DNA of 64,000 bases, taken from assembly GCF_014851565.1 (NCBI RefSeq), contig NZ_JACVAA010000001.1:248001-312000 (forward strand), written 5' to 3'. The notes under the pieces are model-generated. The model was not told the origin of the DNA. It worked only from the letters and a program-made list of their open reading frames with translations, and ran no database searches. This document shows positions 48,103 through 60,624 of this stretch, piece after piece. Each line of letters begins with the position of its first letter. The first letter of the stretch is position 1. Source of the DNA: Pseudomonas sp. PDM15 (GTDB lineage Bacteria > Pseudomonadota > Gammaproteobacteria > Pseudomonadales > Pseudomonadaceae). The translations under genes and the position numbers were made by a program.

Positions 48103-48128
48103 ACGGGCCTTCGGGCCCGTTGTTGTTT
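48103..48128 (+). terminator. intrinsic terminator after accA
   Basis: ACGGGCC, TTCG loop, GGCCCGT (48103-48120) followed by TGTTGTTT. It lies 20 bp after the accA stop and 11 bp before the tilS start, so tilS expression probably depends on read-through. Confidence 0.7.
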
Positions 48129-48139
48129 AAGCTGGCGGC

Positions 48140-49456
48140 ATGACCTCGCTCGAATCTTCCCTGCTCGACTCATTGGCTTCCTGGCGTAGCGCGCCGGCGT
48201 GGCGTATCGCCCTGTCTGGCGGGCTGGATTCGACCGTGCTGCTGCACCTGCTGGCACGCCTGCGCGAGCGGGAGGCGCTGCCGCCGCTGTCGGCCGTGCA
48301 TGTTCACCATGGTTTGCAGGCCATCGCCGATACCTGGCCGGCCCATTGCCAGTCGCTCTGTGACGAGCTGGCCGTGCCGCTGCGTATCGAGCGGGTGCAG
48401 GTGGATGGCGGCGCCAGTCTGGAGCGGGCGGCGCGCGAAGCGCGGTACGCTGCGTTCGAGCGGCAGATAGGGGCGGGCGAGATCCTGCTGACCGGCCAGC
48501 ATCGTGACGATCAGGCCGAGACCCTATTATTCCGCCTGCTGCGTGGCGCCGGCGTGCGTGGTCTGGCCGGCATGCCGCTGTCTCGCCGTCTCGCCGCCGG
48601 ATGGCTGGTACGCCCGCTGTTGCAGGTGCCGCGTGCGCAGCTGGAGGCCTATGCCCGCCAGCATGACCTGCGTTGGGTGGAAGATCCGTCCAATGCCGAT
48701 ACCGGGCTGGCGCGCAATTTCCTGCGCCATGAGGTATTTCCCGTGCTGGCGCGTCACTGGCCACAGGCCGGCGCCAGTCTGGCGCGGACCGCCGAACATA
48801 TGCGCGAGGCCGAGCAATTGCTCGCCGAACTGGCTGAGCAGGATTTGGCCACCGTTCGTGGCTCGGGTGCGTTTGATTGGCTGAATCTGCCGTCCGTGCA
48901 GCTGCAGCCCCTGATCGCGTTGTCCGAGGTGCGTCAACGCAACGCGCTGCGGCATTGGCTGGCGCCGTATAGCCGAATGCCGGATAGCGAACATTGGGCC
49001 GGTTGGGTCGATCTACGTGACGCCACTGTGGATGCCGCTGCGCTTTGGCGTCTGGATGGCGGCGAGCTGAGGCGCGCCGACGGGCGGTTGTGGTTGCTCT
49101 CCGGTGAGTGGCTGCAACAGCCGCCGCCGCCCGCAGCCTGGACCGATCCGGCGCAGCCGCTGTGCTTGCCCGGCAATGGTCGGGCGCAGATTGAAGGAGT
49201 AGGACCTGCCGCCCCGCTGCAGTTGCGTTATCGCCAGGGCGGCGAGGTCATGGCGCTGGCGGGGCGCGGCCATCGCGATCTCAAGCGTCTGCTCAACGAG
49301 CGCGGCGTGCCGGCATTCGTGCGCGGGCGCCTGCCGCTGCTGTATCGCGGCGACGAGCTGCTGGCCGTGGCCAACCTGCCGGGTCTGGATGGTCCGCCGT
49401 CGGCAGAGTGGCAGTTGCACTGGCTGCCGCCGACCAACGCACAAGGTTTGAGCTGA
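48140..49456 (+). CDS. tilS: tRNA(Ile)-lysidine synthase TilS
   Basis: A 438-residue enzyme that converts C34 of tRNA-Ile(CAU) to lysidine so it reads AUA. The PP-loop ATP pyrophosphatase motif is 'IALSGGLDSTVLL' (SGGLDS 26-31). 'HVHHGLQA', 'TGQHRDDQAETLLFRLLRGAGVRGLAGM' and a C-terminal TilS domain ('LKRLLNERGVPAFVRGRLPLLYRGDELLAVANL') follow. No ribosome site is obvious upstream of the ATG, fitting low expression. Length is within the long gammaproteobacterial range. Confidence 0.97.
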   Translation: MTSLESSLLDSLASWRSAPAWRIALSGGLDSTVLLHLLARLREREALPPLSAVHVHHGLQAIADTWPAHCQSLCDELAVPLRIERVQVDGGASLERAAREARYAAFERQIGAGEILLTGQHRDDQAETLLFRLLRGAGVRGLAGMPLSRRLAAGWLVRPLLQVPRAQLEAYARQHDLRWVEDPSNADTGLARNFLRHEVFPVLARHWPQAGASLARTAEHMREAEQLLAELAEQDLATVRGSGAFDWLNLPSVQLQPLIALSEVRQRNALRHWLAPYSRMPDSEHWAGWVDLRDATVDAAALWRLDGGELRRADGRLWLLSGEWLQQPPPPAAWTDPAQPLCLPGNGRAQIEGVGPAAPLQLRYRQGGEVMALAGRGHRDLKRLLNERGVPAFVRGRLPLLYRGDELLAVANLPGLDGPPSAEWQLHWLPPTNAQGLS

Positions 49457-49599
49457 AAGGGCCTTTCCGGTAGACTACGCTCCCGTCTTGTTACTGCTTC
49501 TGTGGGCTCCCTCGGAACCCGCAGTGGCATGCTTATTTCAGGTTGGTCAAGGACCGGCCTGCGCTTTTACCCCGGCGGCGCTGACCGCTTGAACGCTGA

Positions 49600-53431
<3,832 letters not shown>

Positions 53432-53443
53432 GCCGGGAATGGT

Positions 53444-53471
53444 AAAAGGGGCAGCGCAAGCTGCCCTTTTT
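53444..53471 (+). terminator. intrinsic terminator after eno
   Basis: GGGCAGC, GCAA loop, GCTGCCC (53449-53466) flanked by AAAA and TTTTT. It lies between the enolase stop and the ftsB ATG 22 bp later, so ftsB-ispD probably relies on read-through or a nearby weak promoter. Confidence 0.88.
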
Positions 53472-53492
53472 CATATGGATATTTCTGTACCG

Positions 53493-53774
53493 ATGTCGAA
53501 AGCTCCCTACTGGCTGTTTGTCGCCCTCGTGCTGGTGCTGGCCGGCCTGCAGTATCGCCTGTGGGTGGGTGAGGGCAGCCTGGCCCAGGTGACCGAGCTC
53601 AAGCGCCAGATCGCCGATCAGCAGGGCGAGAACGAGCGCTTGCTCGAGCGCAACCGCATCCTCGAGGCCGAAGTGCTGGAGCTGAAGAAAGGCACTGAGA
53701 CCGTGGAAGAGCGCGCCCGCCACGAGCTGGGCATGGTCAAAGAGGGCGAGACCCTCTATCAGCTGGCCGAATGA
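53493..53774 (+). CDS. ftsB: cell division protein FtsB
   Basis: A 93-residue bitopic protein of the divisome, partnering FtsL and FtsQ. One transmembrane helix (about 5-22, 'PYWLFVALVLVLAGLQYRLWVG') is followed by a coiled coil (28-68, 'VTELKRQIADQQGENERLLERNRILEAEVLELKKG') and the conserved end 'EERARHELGMVKEGETLYQL'. I start at the ATG at 53493; an ATG six codons upstream is less family-like. It overlaps ispD by 4 bp, the usual ftsB-ispD pair. Confidence 0.97.
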   Translation: MSKAPYWLFVALVLVLAGLQYRLWVGEGSLAQVTELKRQIADQQGENERLLERNRILEAEVLELKKGTETVEERARHELGMVKEGETLYQLAE

Positions 53775-54481
53775 ACAACCCCGAACTTCCCGCCTTCTGG
53801 GTGGTGATTCCCGCCGCCGGTATCGGCTCGCGCATGCGTGCCGACCGCCCCAAGCAGTATCTACAGCTGGCCGGGCGGACCATCCTCGAACACAGCCTCT
53901 ACTGTTTCCTCGATCATCCGCAGCTCAAGGGCCTGGTGCTTAGCCTGGCATCGGACGATCCCTTCTGGCCGACCCTGGCCTGTGCCAATGACCCACGCAT
54001 CTGCCGCGCCGCCGGCGGTGCCGAGCGTGCCGAATCGGTGCTGGCAGGCCTGCTGCAGTTGCTGGAGCTGGGCGCCGAAGCCGATGACTGGGTGCTGGTG
54101 CATGACGCCGCGCGGCCCAATCTGGCGCGCAGCGACCTCGATGGTCTGCTCGGTGAGCTGGCGAACGATCCGGTCGGCGGCCTGCTGGCCGTGCCGGCTC
54201 GCGATACGCTCAAGCGCGCCGGTGCCGATGGCCGGGTAGCCGAGACCGTGGACCGCAGCCTGATCTGGCAGGCCTATACGCCGCAGATGTTCCGCTTCGC
54301 TGCCCTGCATCGGGCCCTGGCCGATGCGCTGGTGGCCGGTGTGGCCATCACCGACGAGGCCTCGGCCTTGGAATGGGCTGGGCAGGCGCCAAAGCTGGTG
54401 GAGGGACGGGCGGACAATCTCAAGATCACCCGCCCGGAAGACCTGGAGTGGCTGCGCCAGCGCTGGGCGCACAAGGTCTGA
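53771..54481 (+). CDS. ispD: 2-C-methyl-D-erythritol 4-phosphate cytidylyltransferase IspD
   Basis: A 236-residue enzyme of the MEP pathway joining CTP and MEP. 'VVIPAAGIGSRMRADRPKQYLQLAGRTILEHSL' near the N-terminus binds CTP. 'VLVHDAARPNL' and 'ETVDRSLIWQAYTPQMFR' are signatures. It is the last gene of the plus-strand essential run. The ispF gene, often close to ispD, is not in this window; what follows is an unrelated neighbourhood. Confidence 0.97.
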   Translation: MNNPELPAFWVVIPAAGIGSRMRADRPKQYLQLAGRTILEHSLYCFLDHPQLKGLVLSLASDDPFWPTLACANDPRICRAAGGAERAESVLAGLLQLLELGAEADDWVLVHDAARPNLARSDLDGLLGELANDPVGGLLAVPARDTLKRAGADGRVAETVDRSLIWQAYTPQMFRFAALHRALADALVAGVAITDEASALEWAGQAPKLVEGRADNLKITRPEDLEWLRQRWAHKV

Positions 54482-54488
54482 CAGCGGT

Positions 54489-54545
54489 GTAGCCCGGACT
54501 TCAGTCCGGGGTCTGTCATCTGTCCCGGACTGAAGTCCGGGCTAC
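54489..54545. repeat. 22-bp inverted repeat pair downstream of ispD
   Basis: Perfect arms at 54489-54510 (GTAGCCCGGACTTCAGTCCG plus GG) and 54524-54545, with a 13-nt loop. Each arm is itself part-palindromic (CCCGGACT/AGTCCGGG). The type resembles extragenic repeats I associate with several Pseudomonas species. It lies between the convergent ispD and chemoreceptor genes and may also act as a terminator, though there is no T run. Confidence 0.8.
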
Positions 54546-54573
54546 CGTTCCTAACGCCGTCCGCTGACTCTCG

Positions 54574-56712
54574 TTAGACCCGGAACTGATTGATCAGCCG
54601 CCGCTGTTGCTCGGCCAGCTTGGTCAGCTCGGCGCTGGCACCGCTGGCCTCGTCGGCGCCGCCCGCCACCTCGGCGGCCACCTGGCCGATATTGGTGACA
54701 TTGCGGTTGATGTCCTCGGCTACCGCGCTCTGTTCCTCGGCGGCGCTGGCGATCTGGGTGTTCATGTCGTTGATCACCGACACCGCCTGGGTGATGTTTT
54801 CCAGCGCCGAGGCGGCAATCTGCGCCTGCTGCACGCTGTCGTCGGTGCGCGCCTGGCTCTGCTCCATCACGGTCACCACCTCGCGGGTGCCGTGCTGCAG
54901 CTGCTGGATCATGCTCTGGATCTCTTCGGTGGCCTGCTGGGTCTTCTGCGCCAGGTTACGCACCTCGTCGGCCACCACGGCGAAACCGCGGCCCTGCTCG
55001 CCGGCCCGCGCCGCCTCGATGGCGGCGTTGAGCGCCAGCAGATTGGTCTGCTCGGCAATGCCGCGGATTGCTACCAGGATGGCGTTGATGTTCTCGCTGT
55101 CCTTGGCCAGGGTCTGCACCACACTCACGGCGCGGCCGATCTCGCCAGCCAGGGCGGAAATCGCCTTGGCCGTGCCCTCGACGATGCGCTTGCCATCGTT
55201 GGCCGAGCGGTCGGCATGACTGGCCGCTTCCGCCGCCTGGGTGGCGTTGCGCGCCACGTCCTGGGCGGTGGCGGTCATCTCGTGCACGGCGGTGGCGACC
55301 TGGTCTATCTCGGCCATCTGCCGCTGCACGCCCTGATTGGTGCGGATGGCGATGTCGGCGGTGTGCTCGGAGGAGTCGCTGACCTTCTGCACCGAGGTGA
55401 CCACGTCGCGGATCATGTTCTGCAGCTTGTTGAGGAAGGTGTTGAAGCCGCTGGCGATCTGCCCTAGCTCGTCGGCGCGGTCCACCTGCAGGCGCACTGT
55501 GAGGTCGCCGTCGCCCTTGGCAATATCGTCGAGCATGGCAGCCATGTCCTTCAGCGGGCGGGCGATGCCGTAGCCGACGAACCAGATCACCAGCAGACCG
55601 AGGGCTGCCACTACCAGACCGACCAGGGCCATGCCCAAGGTGTCCTGATTGGCCTGCTCGGTCAGTTCGCCCTGTAGCTGGCGTAGTTCGGCCAGCACCG
55701 CCTCGGTGGGCAGTTCGATGGCCAGGGCCCAGCGGGTCTCGGTGCCGGCCACGCGGAAGGGTTGCAGCAACTGGATCTTCTGGCTCTGCTCGTCCAGGCG
55801 CAGGATGGTTTCGTCGCTGGCGTTCTGCTTGAGTTGCTGCAGCAGCTCGGTGCCGACCGCCTTCTCGGCAGGCTGGGTGATCAGGCTGGCGTTCTTGGTG
55901 GCGGCGATCAGGTTGCCGTTGGCGGAGATCAGCGCCAGCTCACCGGCCCCGGAATAGAGCTGCTGCTTGGCCTGGTTGAGCAGTTCCTGGATGAAGTCCA
56001 GGGCCAGGTCGTTGCCCACGATGCCCTTGAATTGACCGCCGACCATGATCGGCGCGTTGAACGAGGCGACCAATACCTGTTTGCCGCCGAAGTCATAGGC
56101 CGCGGGGTCGATCACGCAGGGCTTGCCGGTCTCTTTCGGGCACAGATAGTACTCGCCGGTGCGCACGCCAGTGGCCTGGCGCTCCTGGCCTTCCATCAAC
56201 TCGACGGTGAGCGGCTCGCGCTTGAGTTGGCCGCCGTCGCGGTACCACCAGGGCATGAAACGGCCGCTGGCGTCGTAGCCGTTGTCCTTCTGGCCGGTGT
56301 AGAGATCGTCGTCCTGATCGAAGGCATTGGCCTCCCACCCGATATACAGATCGATCAGGTCCGGATTGTCTTTCAGGTATTCGCCGATCAGCGCGCTCAA
56401 CTCCTCGCGGCTGGTGCCCAGTACGGTGCCATCGGGCATGTTCTGGCCTAGGCGGCTGTTCAGCGTGGCGATGGATTTGGCCAGCAGCATGGGTTGCTCG
56501 AACTGGCGCTGCAGTTTGCCAACCTGGGCATCGGCGATGGCGCGCAGGCGCTGATGGATAGACTCCTGCAATAGTTCCTGGGTGCGCTGTTGCACCAGGG
56601 TTTGCGTGCGTGTCCCGGCGAACAGGGCGTACAGCACCAACGCCACTACCACGGCCAGAATGCTTGCTCCGGCCAGGAACGCCACGGAGAACTGGATGGA
56701 CTTGAAGCGCAT
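54574..56712 (-). CDS. methyl-accepting chemotaxis protein with dCache sensor
   Basis: A 712-residue chemoreceptor. Transmembrane helix 1 (about 8-30), a periplasmic dCache-type sensor (about 35-345), helix 2 (about 357-380), HAMP (384-435, '[24 protein letters not shown]') and a signalling domain with the hairpin tip '[34 protein letters not shown]' (about 547-582). The sensor has '[16 protein letters not shown]' (Arg then aromatic cluster), a pocket type binding amino acids or amines. Its neighbours match those I recall for P. aeruginosa PA4633 (PctD, a choline/acetylcholine receptor), so a PctD relative is possible. No C-terminal CheR-binding pentapeptide. Confidence 0.93.
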   Translation of the reverse strand: MRFKSIQFSVAFLAGASILAVVVALVLYALFAGTRTQTLVQQRTQELLQESIHQRLRAIADAQVGKLQRQFEQPMLLAKSIATLNSRLGQNMPDGTVLGTSREELSALIGEYLKDNPDLIDLYIGWEANAFDQDDDLYTGQKDNGYDASGRFMPWWYRDGGQLKREPLTVELMEGQERQATGVRTGEYYLCPKETGKPCVIDPAAYDFGGKQVLVASFNAPIMVGGQFKGIVGNDLALDFIQELLNQAKQQLYSGAGELALISANGNLIAATKNASLITQPAEKAVGTELLQQLKQNASDETILRLDEQSQKIQLLQPFRVAGTETRWALAIELPTEAVLAELRQLQGELTEQANQDTLGMALVGLVVAALGLLVIWFVGYGIARPLKDMAAMLDDIAKGDGDLTVRLQVDRADELGQIASGFNTFLNKLQNMIRDVVTSVQKVSDSSEHTADIAIRTNQGVQRQMAEIDQVATAVHEMTATAQDVARNATQAAEAASHADRSANDGKRIVEGTAKAISALAGEIGRAVSVVQTLAKDSENINAILVAIRGIAEQTNLLALNAAIEAARAGEQGRGFAVVADEVRNLAQKTQQATEEIQSMIQQLQHGTREVVTVMEQSQARTDDSVQQAQIAASALENITQAVSVINDMNTQIASAAEEQSAVAEDINRNVTNIGQVAAEVAGGADEASGASAELTKLAEQQRRLINQFRV

Positions 56713-56887
56713 AGGAACTCCACATCATCGGGTTGTGCCTGTCCCTGGCTTATCGGCCGCGCCGCATAAAAGCATTAGCGCCTCTGCAACTAGCAAAGAT
56801 CGCCAGCGGTCAGAGTGCAAGCGGGAGCATTGTCCCGTTGCGTCTGGCGGCCTAGCATACGGCGCCTGTATTACCCGGAGATTCGAT

Positions 56888-57703
56888 ATGCACAGCCTGT
56901 TTCGCCTGACTGCCCTGGCCAGCCTTTCCCTGCTGGCGTCTTGCCAAGCCGTGAATACCACCAGCGGCGGCGCGGTGGGCGTGGAGCGCAAGCAGTACAT
57001 GTTCAGCATGCTGTCTGCTCAGGAAGTGGACAGCATGTATTCCCAGGCCTATCAGCAGACCCTCAGCGAGGCCTCCAGCCAGGGTGTGCTGGACAAGAGC
57101 AGCCGGAATGCGCAGCGGGTGCAGACCATCGCTCGCCGCCTGATCGCCCAGGCGCCGGTGTTCCGTGCCGACGCCGCGCAGTGGGACTGGCAGGTCAACC
57201 TGATCGACAGTGAAGAGCTCAATGCCAACTGCGGCCCGGGCGGCAAGATCATCGTCTACAGCGGCCTGATCGAGCAGTTGCAGCTGACCGATGCCGAGCT
57301 GGCGGCGGTGATGGGCCACGAGATCGCCCACGCCCTGCGCGAGCACAGCCGCGAGGCCATGTCCAAGGCCTATGGCACGCAGATGGCGACTCAGGTGGGG
57401 GCGGCTCTACTGGGACTGGGCGAGGCCGGCAAGCAGGTGGCCGATACCGGGGTGGAATACCTGATGACTCTGCCCAACAGTCGTTCCAACGAGAACGAGG
57501 CGGACATCATCGGTCTGGAGCTGTCGGCGCGCGCCGGCTACGACCCGAACGCGGCGGTCAGTCTGTGGCAGAAGATGAGCAAGGCCGGCGGCGGGGCGCC
57601 GCCGGAGTTCATGAGCACCCACCCGTCGTCGGGCAGCCGCATCGCCGCGCTGCAGGCGGCCATTCCCAAGGTGATGCCGCTCTACCAGCAGGCCAAGAAG
57701 TAA
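56888..57703 (+). CDS. M48 family metalloprotease lipoprotein (LoiP-like)
   Basis: A 271-residue lipoprotein: signal peptide with lipobox L16-A17-S18-C19. The zinc protease motif is 'HEIAH' (144-148) and the third ligand is E204 in 'NENEADIIGL'. The soluble M48 domain without membrane helices resembles E. coli LoiP/YcaL, periplasmic proteases that clear misfolded outer-membrane proteins. 'EFMSTHPSSGSRIAALQA' near the C-terminus is conserved in the family. It is divergent from the chemoreceptor; the 175-bp gap shows no clear promoter. Confidence 0.92.
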   Translation: MHSLFRLTALASLSLLASCQAVNTTSGGAVGVERKQYMFSMLSAQEVDSMYSQAYQQTLSEASSQGVLDKSSRNAQRVQTIARRLIAQAPVFRADAAQWDWQVNLIDSEELNANCGPGGKIIVYSGLIEQLQLTDAELAAVMGHEIAHALREHSREAMSKAYGTQMATQVGAALLGLGEAGKQVADTGVEYLMTLPNSRSNENEADIIGLELSARAGYDPNAAVSLWQKMSKAGGGAPPEFMSTHPSSGSRIAALQAAIPKVMPLYQQAKK

Positions 57704-57705
57704 CG

Positions 57706-57732
57706 AAAAACGGCGCCCGTGGGTGCCGTTGT
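57706..57732. terminator. terminator between convergent protease and SnoaL genes
   Basis: AACGGCGCCC (57709-57718), GT, GGGTGCCGTT (57721-57730), with one G-T pair. On the minus strand the stem ends in TTTTTCG, a good terminator for the SnoaL-like gene; in the other direction the tail is weaker. Confidence 0.75.
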
Positions 57733-57736
57733 CCTA

Positions 57737-58180
57737 TCAGGGTAGGGCCTTCTCGGCGAAGGACCGGGTTTCCAGGCCGAGCTGGGCGCGGAAGCTCTCC
57801 ATGTCGAACATGGTGCAGATCTCGCGGATATCGCCGTTCGGCGCCAGGGTCCAGAAAGCCATGGCCGAGATGCTAAGCACCTTATCGCTGGGCGGATAAC
57901 CCAAGGCCGGCTTCTCGATGGTGCCAATCAGGGTGCTCCAGGTCACCACCTTGTTGCCCTCGGCGATGCAATCCTCGATCACCACTTCCATGTCCGGCAT
58001 GGCGCTGCGGATGTCCTGCACCATCTGGGCGAAGGCGGCGCTGCTCAGTGGGCGGCCGATGAACGAACTCTTGTAGAGGAAGTCCGGGCCGTGCATCTGC
58101 TCGGCCAGCGCCATGCGCCCGCGGTTCCAGGTCAGATCGATGTGCTGGCGCACGCGTTTCTTCATTTCATCCAGGGACAT
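57737..58180 (-). CDS. SnoaL-like / NTF2-fold ester cyclase family protein
   Basis: A 147-residue soluble protein of the NTF2-like SnoaL_2 kind ('MSLDEMKKRVRQHIDLTWNRGRMALAEQMHGPDFLYKSS', then 'VTWSTLIGTIEKPALG' and 'GDIREICTMFDMESF'). The family includes polyketide cyclases and many uncharacterised stress or secondary-metabolism proteins. I place the start at 58180, where AAGGAG lies six bases upstream; 23 more in-frame residues upstream look non-coding. It is 103 bp downstream of the Gdt1-like gene on the same strand. No substrate can be inferred. Confidence 0.8.
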   Translation of the reverse strand: MSLDEMKKRVRQHIDLTWNRGRMALAEQMHGPDFLYKSSFIGRPLSSAAFAQMVQDIRSAMPDMEVVIEDCIAEGNKVVTWSTLIGTIEKPALGYPPSDKVLSISAMAFWTLAPNGDIREICTMFDMESFRAQLGLETRSFAEKALP

Positions 58181-58283
58181 GTACTGCTCCTTCAGCACCG
58201 GACTGCGCAATTCGTTGCTCAGGTTACCCAGTACTGCGACGCGATACACGCCCCGTTTGTATGCCAGTTCTCGTGACCTGTGA

Positions 58284-58868
58284 TCACAGACCGCCGACGA
58301 ACCCTAGTGCCTGACAGGCTGCATAGATGGCCAGGGCGGCGAAGGCGAGGGCGGCCAGGCGACGAATGAGCGCCAGCGGCAGACGATCGGCAGCGAAGTT
58401 GCCCATCAGCACCACCGGCACATTGGCGATCAGCATGCCCAGGGTGGTGCCGATCACCACCATGAGGAAGTCCGGGTACTGCGCCGCCAGCATCACGGTG
58501 GCGATCTGGGTCTTGTCGCCCATCTCGGCGAGGAAGAAGGCGATCAGCGTGGTGAGGAAGGGGCCGAAGCGCTTGAGGTGGGATTCCTCGTCATCGTCCA
58601 GCTTGTCCGGCACCAGGGTCCACAGGGCGACGGCGGCGAAGCAGGCGGCGAGAATCCAGCTCAGGGTGGTGGACGAGAAGAAGCCGGCGACCCAGTTGCC
58701 CACGGCACCTGCGGCGAAGTGGTTGGCCAGGGTGGCCAGGACGATGCCCCAGATGATCGGCCAGGGGCGACGGAAGCGGCAGGCCAGCAACAGGGCGAGC
58801 AGCTGCGTTTTGTCGCCGATTTCGGCGAGGGCAACGATTCCGGTGGGGACCAGCAGGGATTCCAACAT
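58284..58868 (-). CDS. TMEM165/Gdt1 family manganese exporter (MneA-like)
   Basis: A 194-residue inner-membrane protein with two related halves of three helices. Each half carries the family's E-x-G-D-K-T motif: 'AEIGDKTQLLALLLA' (EIGDKT 16-21) and 'AEMGDKTQIATVMLA' (EMGDKT 115-120). A charged cytoplasmic loop ('DKLDDDEESHLKRFGP', 89-103) joins them. Bacterial members such as Vibrio MneA export Mn2+. The yybP-ykoY riboswitch directly upstream independently supports manganese. It lies in the same neighbourhood as a homologue I recall next to lysP in P. aeruginosa. Confidence 0.93.
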   Translation of the reverse strand: MLESLLVPTGIVALAEIGDKTQLLALLLACRFRRPWPIIWGIVLATLANHFAAGAVGNWVAGFFSSTTLSWILAACFAAVALWTLVPDKLDDDEESHLKRFGPFLTTLIAFFLAEMGDKTQIATVMLAAQYPDFLMVVIGTTLGMLIANVPVVLMGNFAADRLPLALIRRLAALAFAALAIYAACQALGFVGGL

Positions 58869-58869
58869 C

Positions 58870-59070
58870 AGGCGTTCCTACAGGGGCGGGTTTGACTGTT
58901 CTATGACACGTACTACCTCCCCGCCCCGGGTTGAGGTGTGCGTGTCATAGGTCTTGTCAAACCCCAGGCCGCGCGGGCCTTGGGTCGCATGCGCCATGCT
59001 CTGCTGAGCAAGTGTGTTGACGCATGCCGGGTGAGCTGGCGCTCACGGGAGACTACTCCCCTAGGACGGC
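58870..59070 (-). promoter_or_regulatory. yybP-ykoY manganese riboswitch and expression platform
   Basis: On the minus strand the leader of the Gdt1-like gene has the family hallmarks: GGGGAGTAG (59061-59053), GCGTCAACACA near 59020, and GACAAGACCTATGAC (58958-58944). P1 can form between GTCCTAGG (59067-59060) and CCTATGAC (58951-58944), one mismatch. Downstream, CGTGTCATAG (58910-58901) pairs perfectly with CTATGACACG, which contains the P1 3' strand. GTCAAACCC (58896-58888) pairs with GGGTTTGAC (58964-58956). GGGGCGGG (58927-58920) can also pair with CCCGCCCC (58890-58883) just before the AGGA ribosome site. Mn2+ binding to P1 would free the gene for translation or transcription. Confidence 0.85.
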
Positions 59071-59105
59071 GCGCATTGTGCCCAAGCCGCCCGCGCGGGG
59101 CAAGT

Positions 59106-60566
59106 TCAGTCGTCGCCGCCGCGCACGTCCATCTCGCTGTAGCGCACCAGCCGGCTGCCGTGTTTCAGGCGGTAGCCGAGCCAGATGGCGAGGAACAGCG
59201 GCAGGCTGATGTAAGTGGCGACCAGGCCGGCCCAGTCGATGTGCTCGCCGACGAAGGCCTGGTAGTTCTGCCCCAGGGTGATGGCCAGGCACAGGGCGAA
59301 GGCGAACAGCGGACCGAAGGGGAACAGCTTGGCCCGATAAGGTAAGTCTTCCAGACGCCCGCCCTGGGCCAGGTAGCCCTTGCGGAAGCGGTAGTGCGAT
59401 ACGGCGATGCCCAGCCAGGCGATGAAGCCGCACATCCCTGAGGTGTTGAGCAGCCAGGTGTACAAGGTGCTGTCGCCAACGATGGAGGTGAAGAAGCACA
59501 GCGCGCCGACCAGCGTGGTGGCGTACAGCGCGTTGCGCGGCACGCCGCTGTTGGACAAGCGGGCGAACAGGCGCGGCGCCTTGCCCTGCCTGGCCAGGTT
59601 GTAGAGCATGCGGGTCGAGGCGTACATGCCGGAGTTGCCGGCCGAGAGGATGGCGGTGAGGATCACCGCGTTCATCACGCTGGCCGCTGCGGCAAAGCCG
59701 GCGCGCTCGAACAGTAGGGTGAAGGGCGACACGCTGATGTCGCTGGCGTCGTTCTGCAGCAGGCAGGGGTCGGTGTAGGGGAGCAGCATGCCGATCACGA
59801 AGATGGCCAGGATGTAGAACATCAGGATGCGCCAGAACACCTGGCGGATGGCGATGGGGATGTTCTTGCGCGGGTTCTCCGACTCGCCGGCGGCGATGCC
59901 GATCAGCTCGGTGCCCTGGAACGAGAAGCCGGCGATCATCGCCACCCCGACCATGGCCTGCAGGCCGCCGACGAAGGGCGCGTCGCCCGCGGTGAAGTTG
60001 CTGAAACCTGGCGATTCGATGCCGCCCATCATGCCGAGGATGGTAGCCAGGCCGATGCCGATGAACACCACGACGGCCAGCACCTTGATCAGGGCGAACC
60101 AGAACTCGCTCTCGCCGAAGCCCTTCACCGAGACGAAGTTGAGCAGGAACATCAGGCCGAGGAACAGGCCGCTCCAGTAGAGGCCGGGCACCTCCGGCAA
60201 CCAGAAACTCATTATCAGCTGCGCCGCCACCAGCTCGGCGGCGATGGTCACCGCCCAGTTGTACCAGTAGTTCCAGCCCTGAGCGAAACCGAAGCCTTCG
60301 TCGACGAAGCGGCTGCCATAGGTGCTGAACGAACCGGATACCGGCATGTGCGCCGCCATCTCGCCCAGGCTGGTCATCAGGAAGTACACCATCACCCCGA
60401 TCAGCGCATAGGCCAGCAGGGCGCCGCCTGGGCCGGCAGTGGCCACGGTGGCGCCGGAGGCAACGAACAGGCCGGTGCCGATGGAGCCGCCGATGGCGAT
60501 CATGTTCAGGTGGCGGGGTTTGAGCGCGCGCTGCAGGTGCGGTTGCTGGGTACTACTGTCGGTCAC
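59106..60566 (-). CDS. lysP: lysine-specific permease LysP
   Basis: A 486-residue amino acid/polyamine transporter of the AAT branch with 12 helices, a proton-driven lysine importer. Large stretches match E. coli LysP as I remember it: 'GFAQGWNYWYNWAVTIAAELVAAQLIMSFW', 'GFSFQGTELIGIAAGESENPRKNIP', 'IPYTDP'-like 'LPYTDPCLLQNDASDISVSPFTLLFERAG' and 'SAGNSGMYASTRMLYNLA'. In E. coli LysP also acts as a lysine sensor for CadC; no cadC is nearby here. It has a separate transcript from the Gdt1 gene, whose riboswitch leader fills the gap. Confidence 0.94.
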   Translation of the reverse strand: MTDSSTQQPHLQRALKPRHLNMIAIGGSIGTGLFVASGATVATAGPGGALLAYALIGVMVYFLMTSLGEMAAHMPVSGSFSTYGSRFVDEGFGFAQGWNYWYNWAVTIAAELVAAQLIMSFWLPEVPGLYWSGLFLGLMFLLNFVSVKGFGESEFWFALIKVLAVVVFIGIGLATILGMMGGIESPGFSNFTAGDAPFVGGLQAMVGVAMIAGFSFQGTELIGIAAGESENPRKNIPIAIRQVFWRILMFYILAIFVIGMLLPYTDPCLLQNDASDISVSPFTLLFERAGFAAAASVMNAVILTAILSAGNSGMYASTRMLYNLARQGKAPRLFARLSNSGVPRNALYATTLVGALCFFTSIVGDSTLYTWLLNTSGMCGFIAWLGIAVSHYRFRKGYLAQGGRLEDLPYRAKLFPFGPLFAFALCLAITLGQNYQAFVGEHIDWAGLVATYISLPLFLAIWLGYRLKHGSRLVRYSEMDVRGGDD

Positions 60567-60624
60567 GGAAAATAGCTCCGGAGCGTCGGCCCGGGGCGGA
60601 CGCTCGAGTGAGGTGGAGAGAGGG

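Noticed and set aside
54489..54545. An integrase attachment site.
   Set aside because: No tRNA, integrase or direct repeat is nearby. It is an inverted repeat of an extragenic type.
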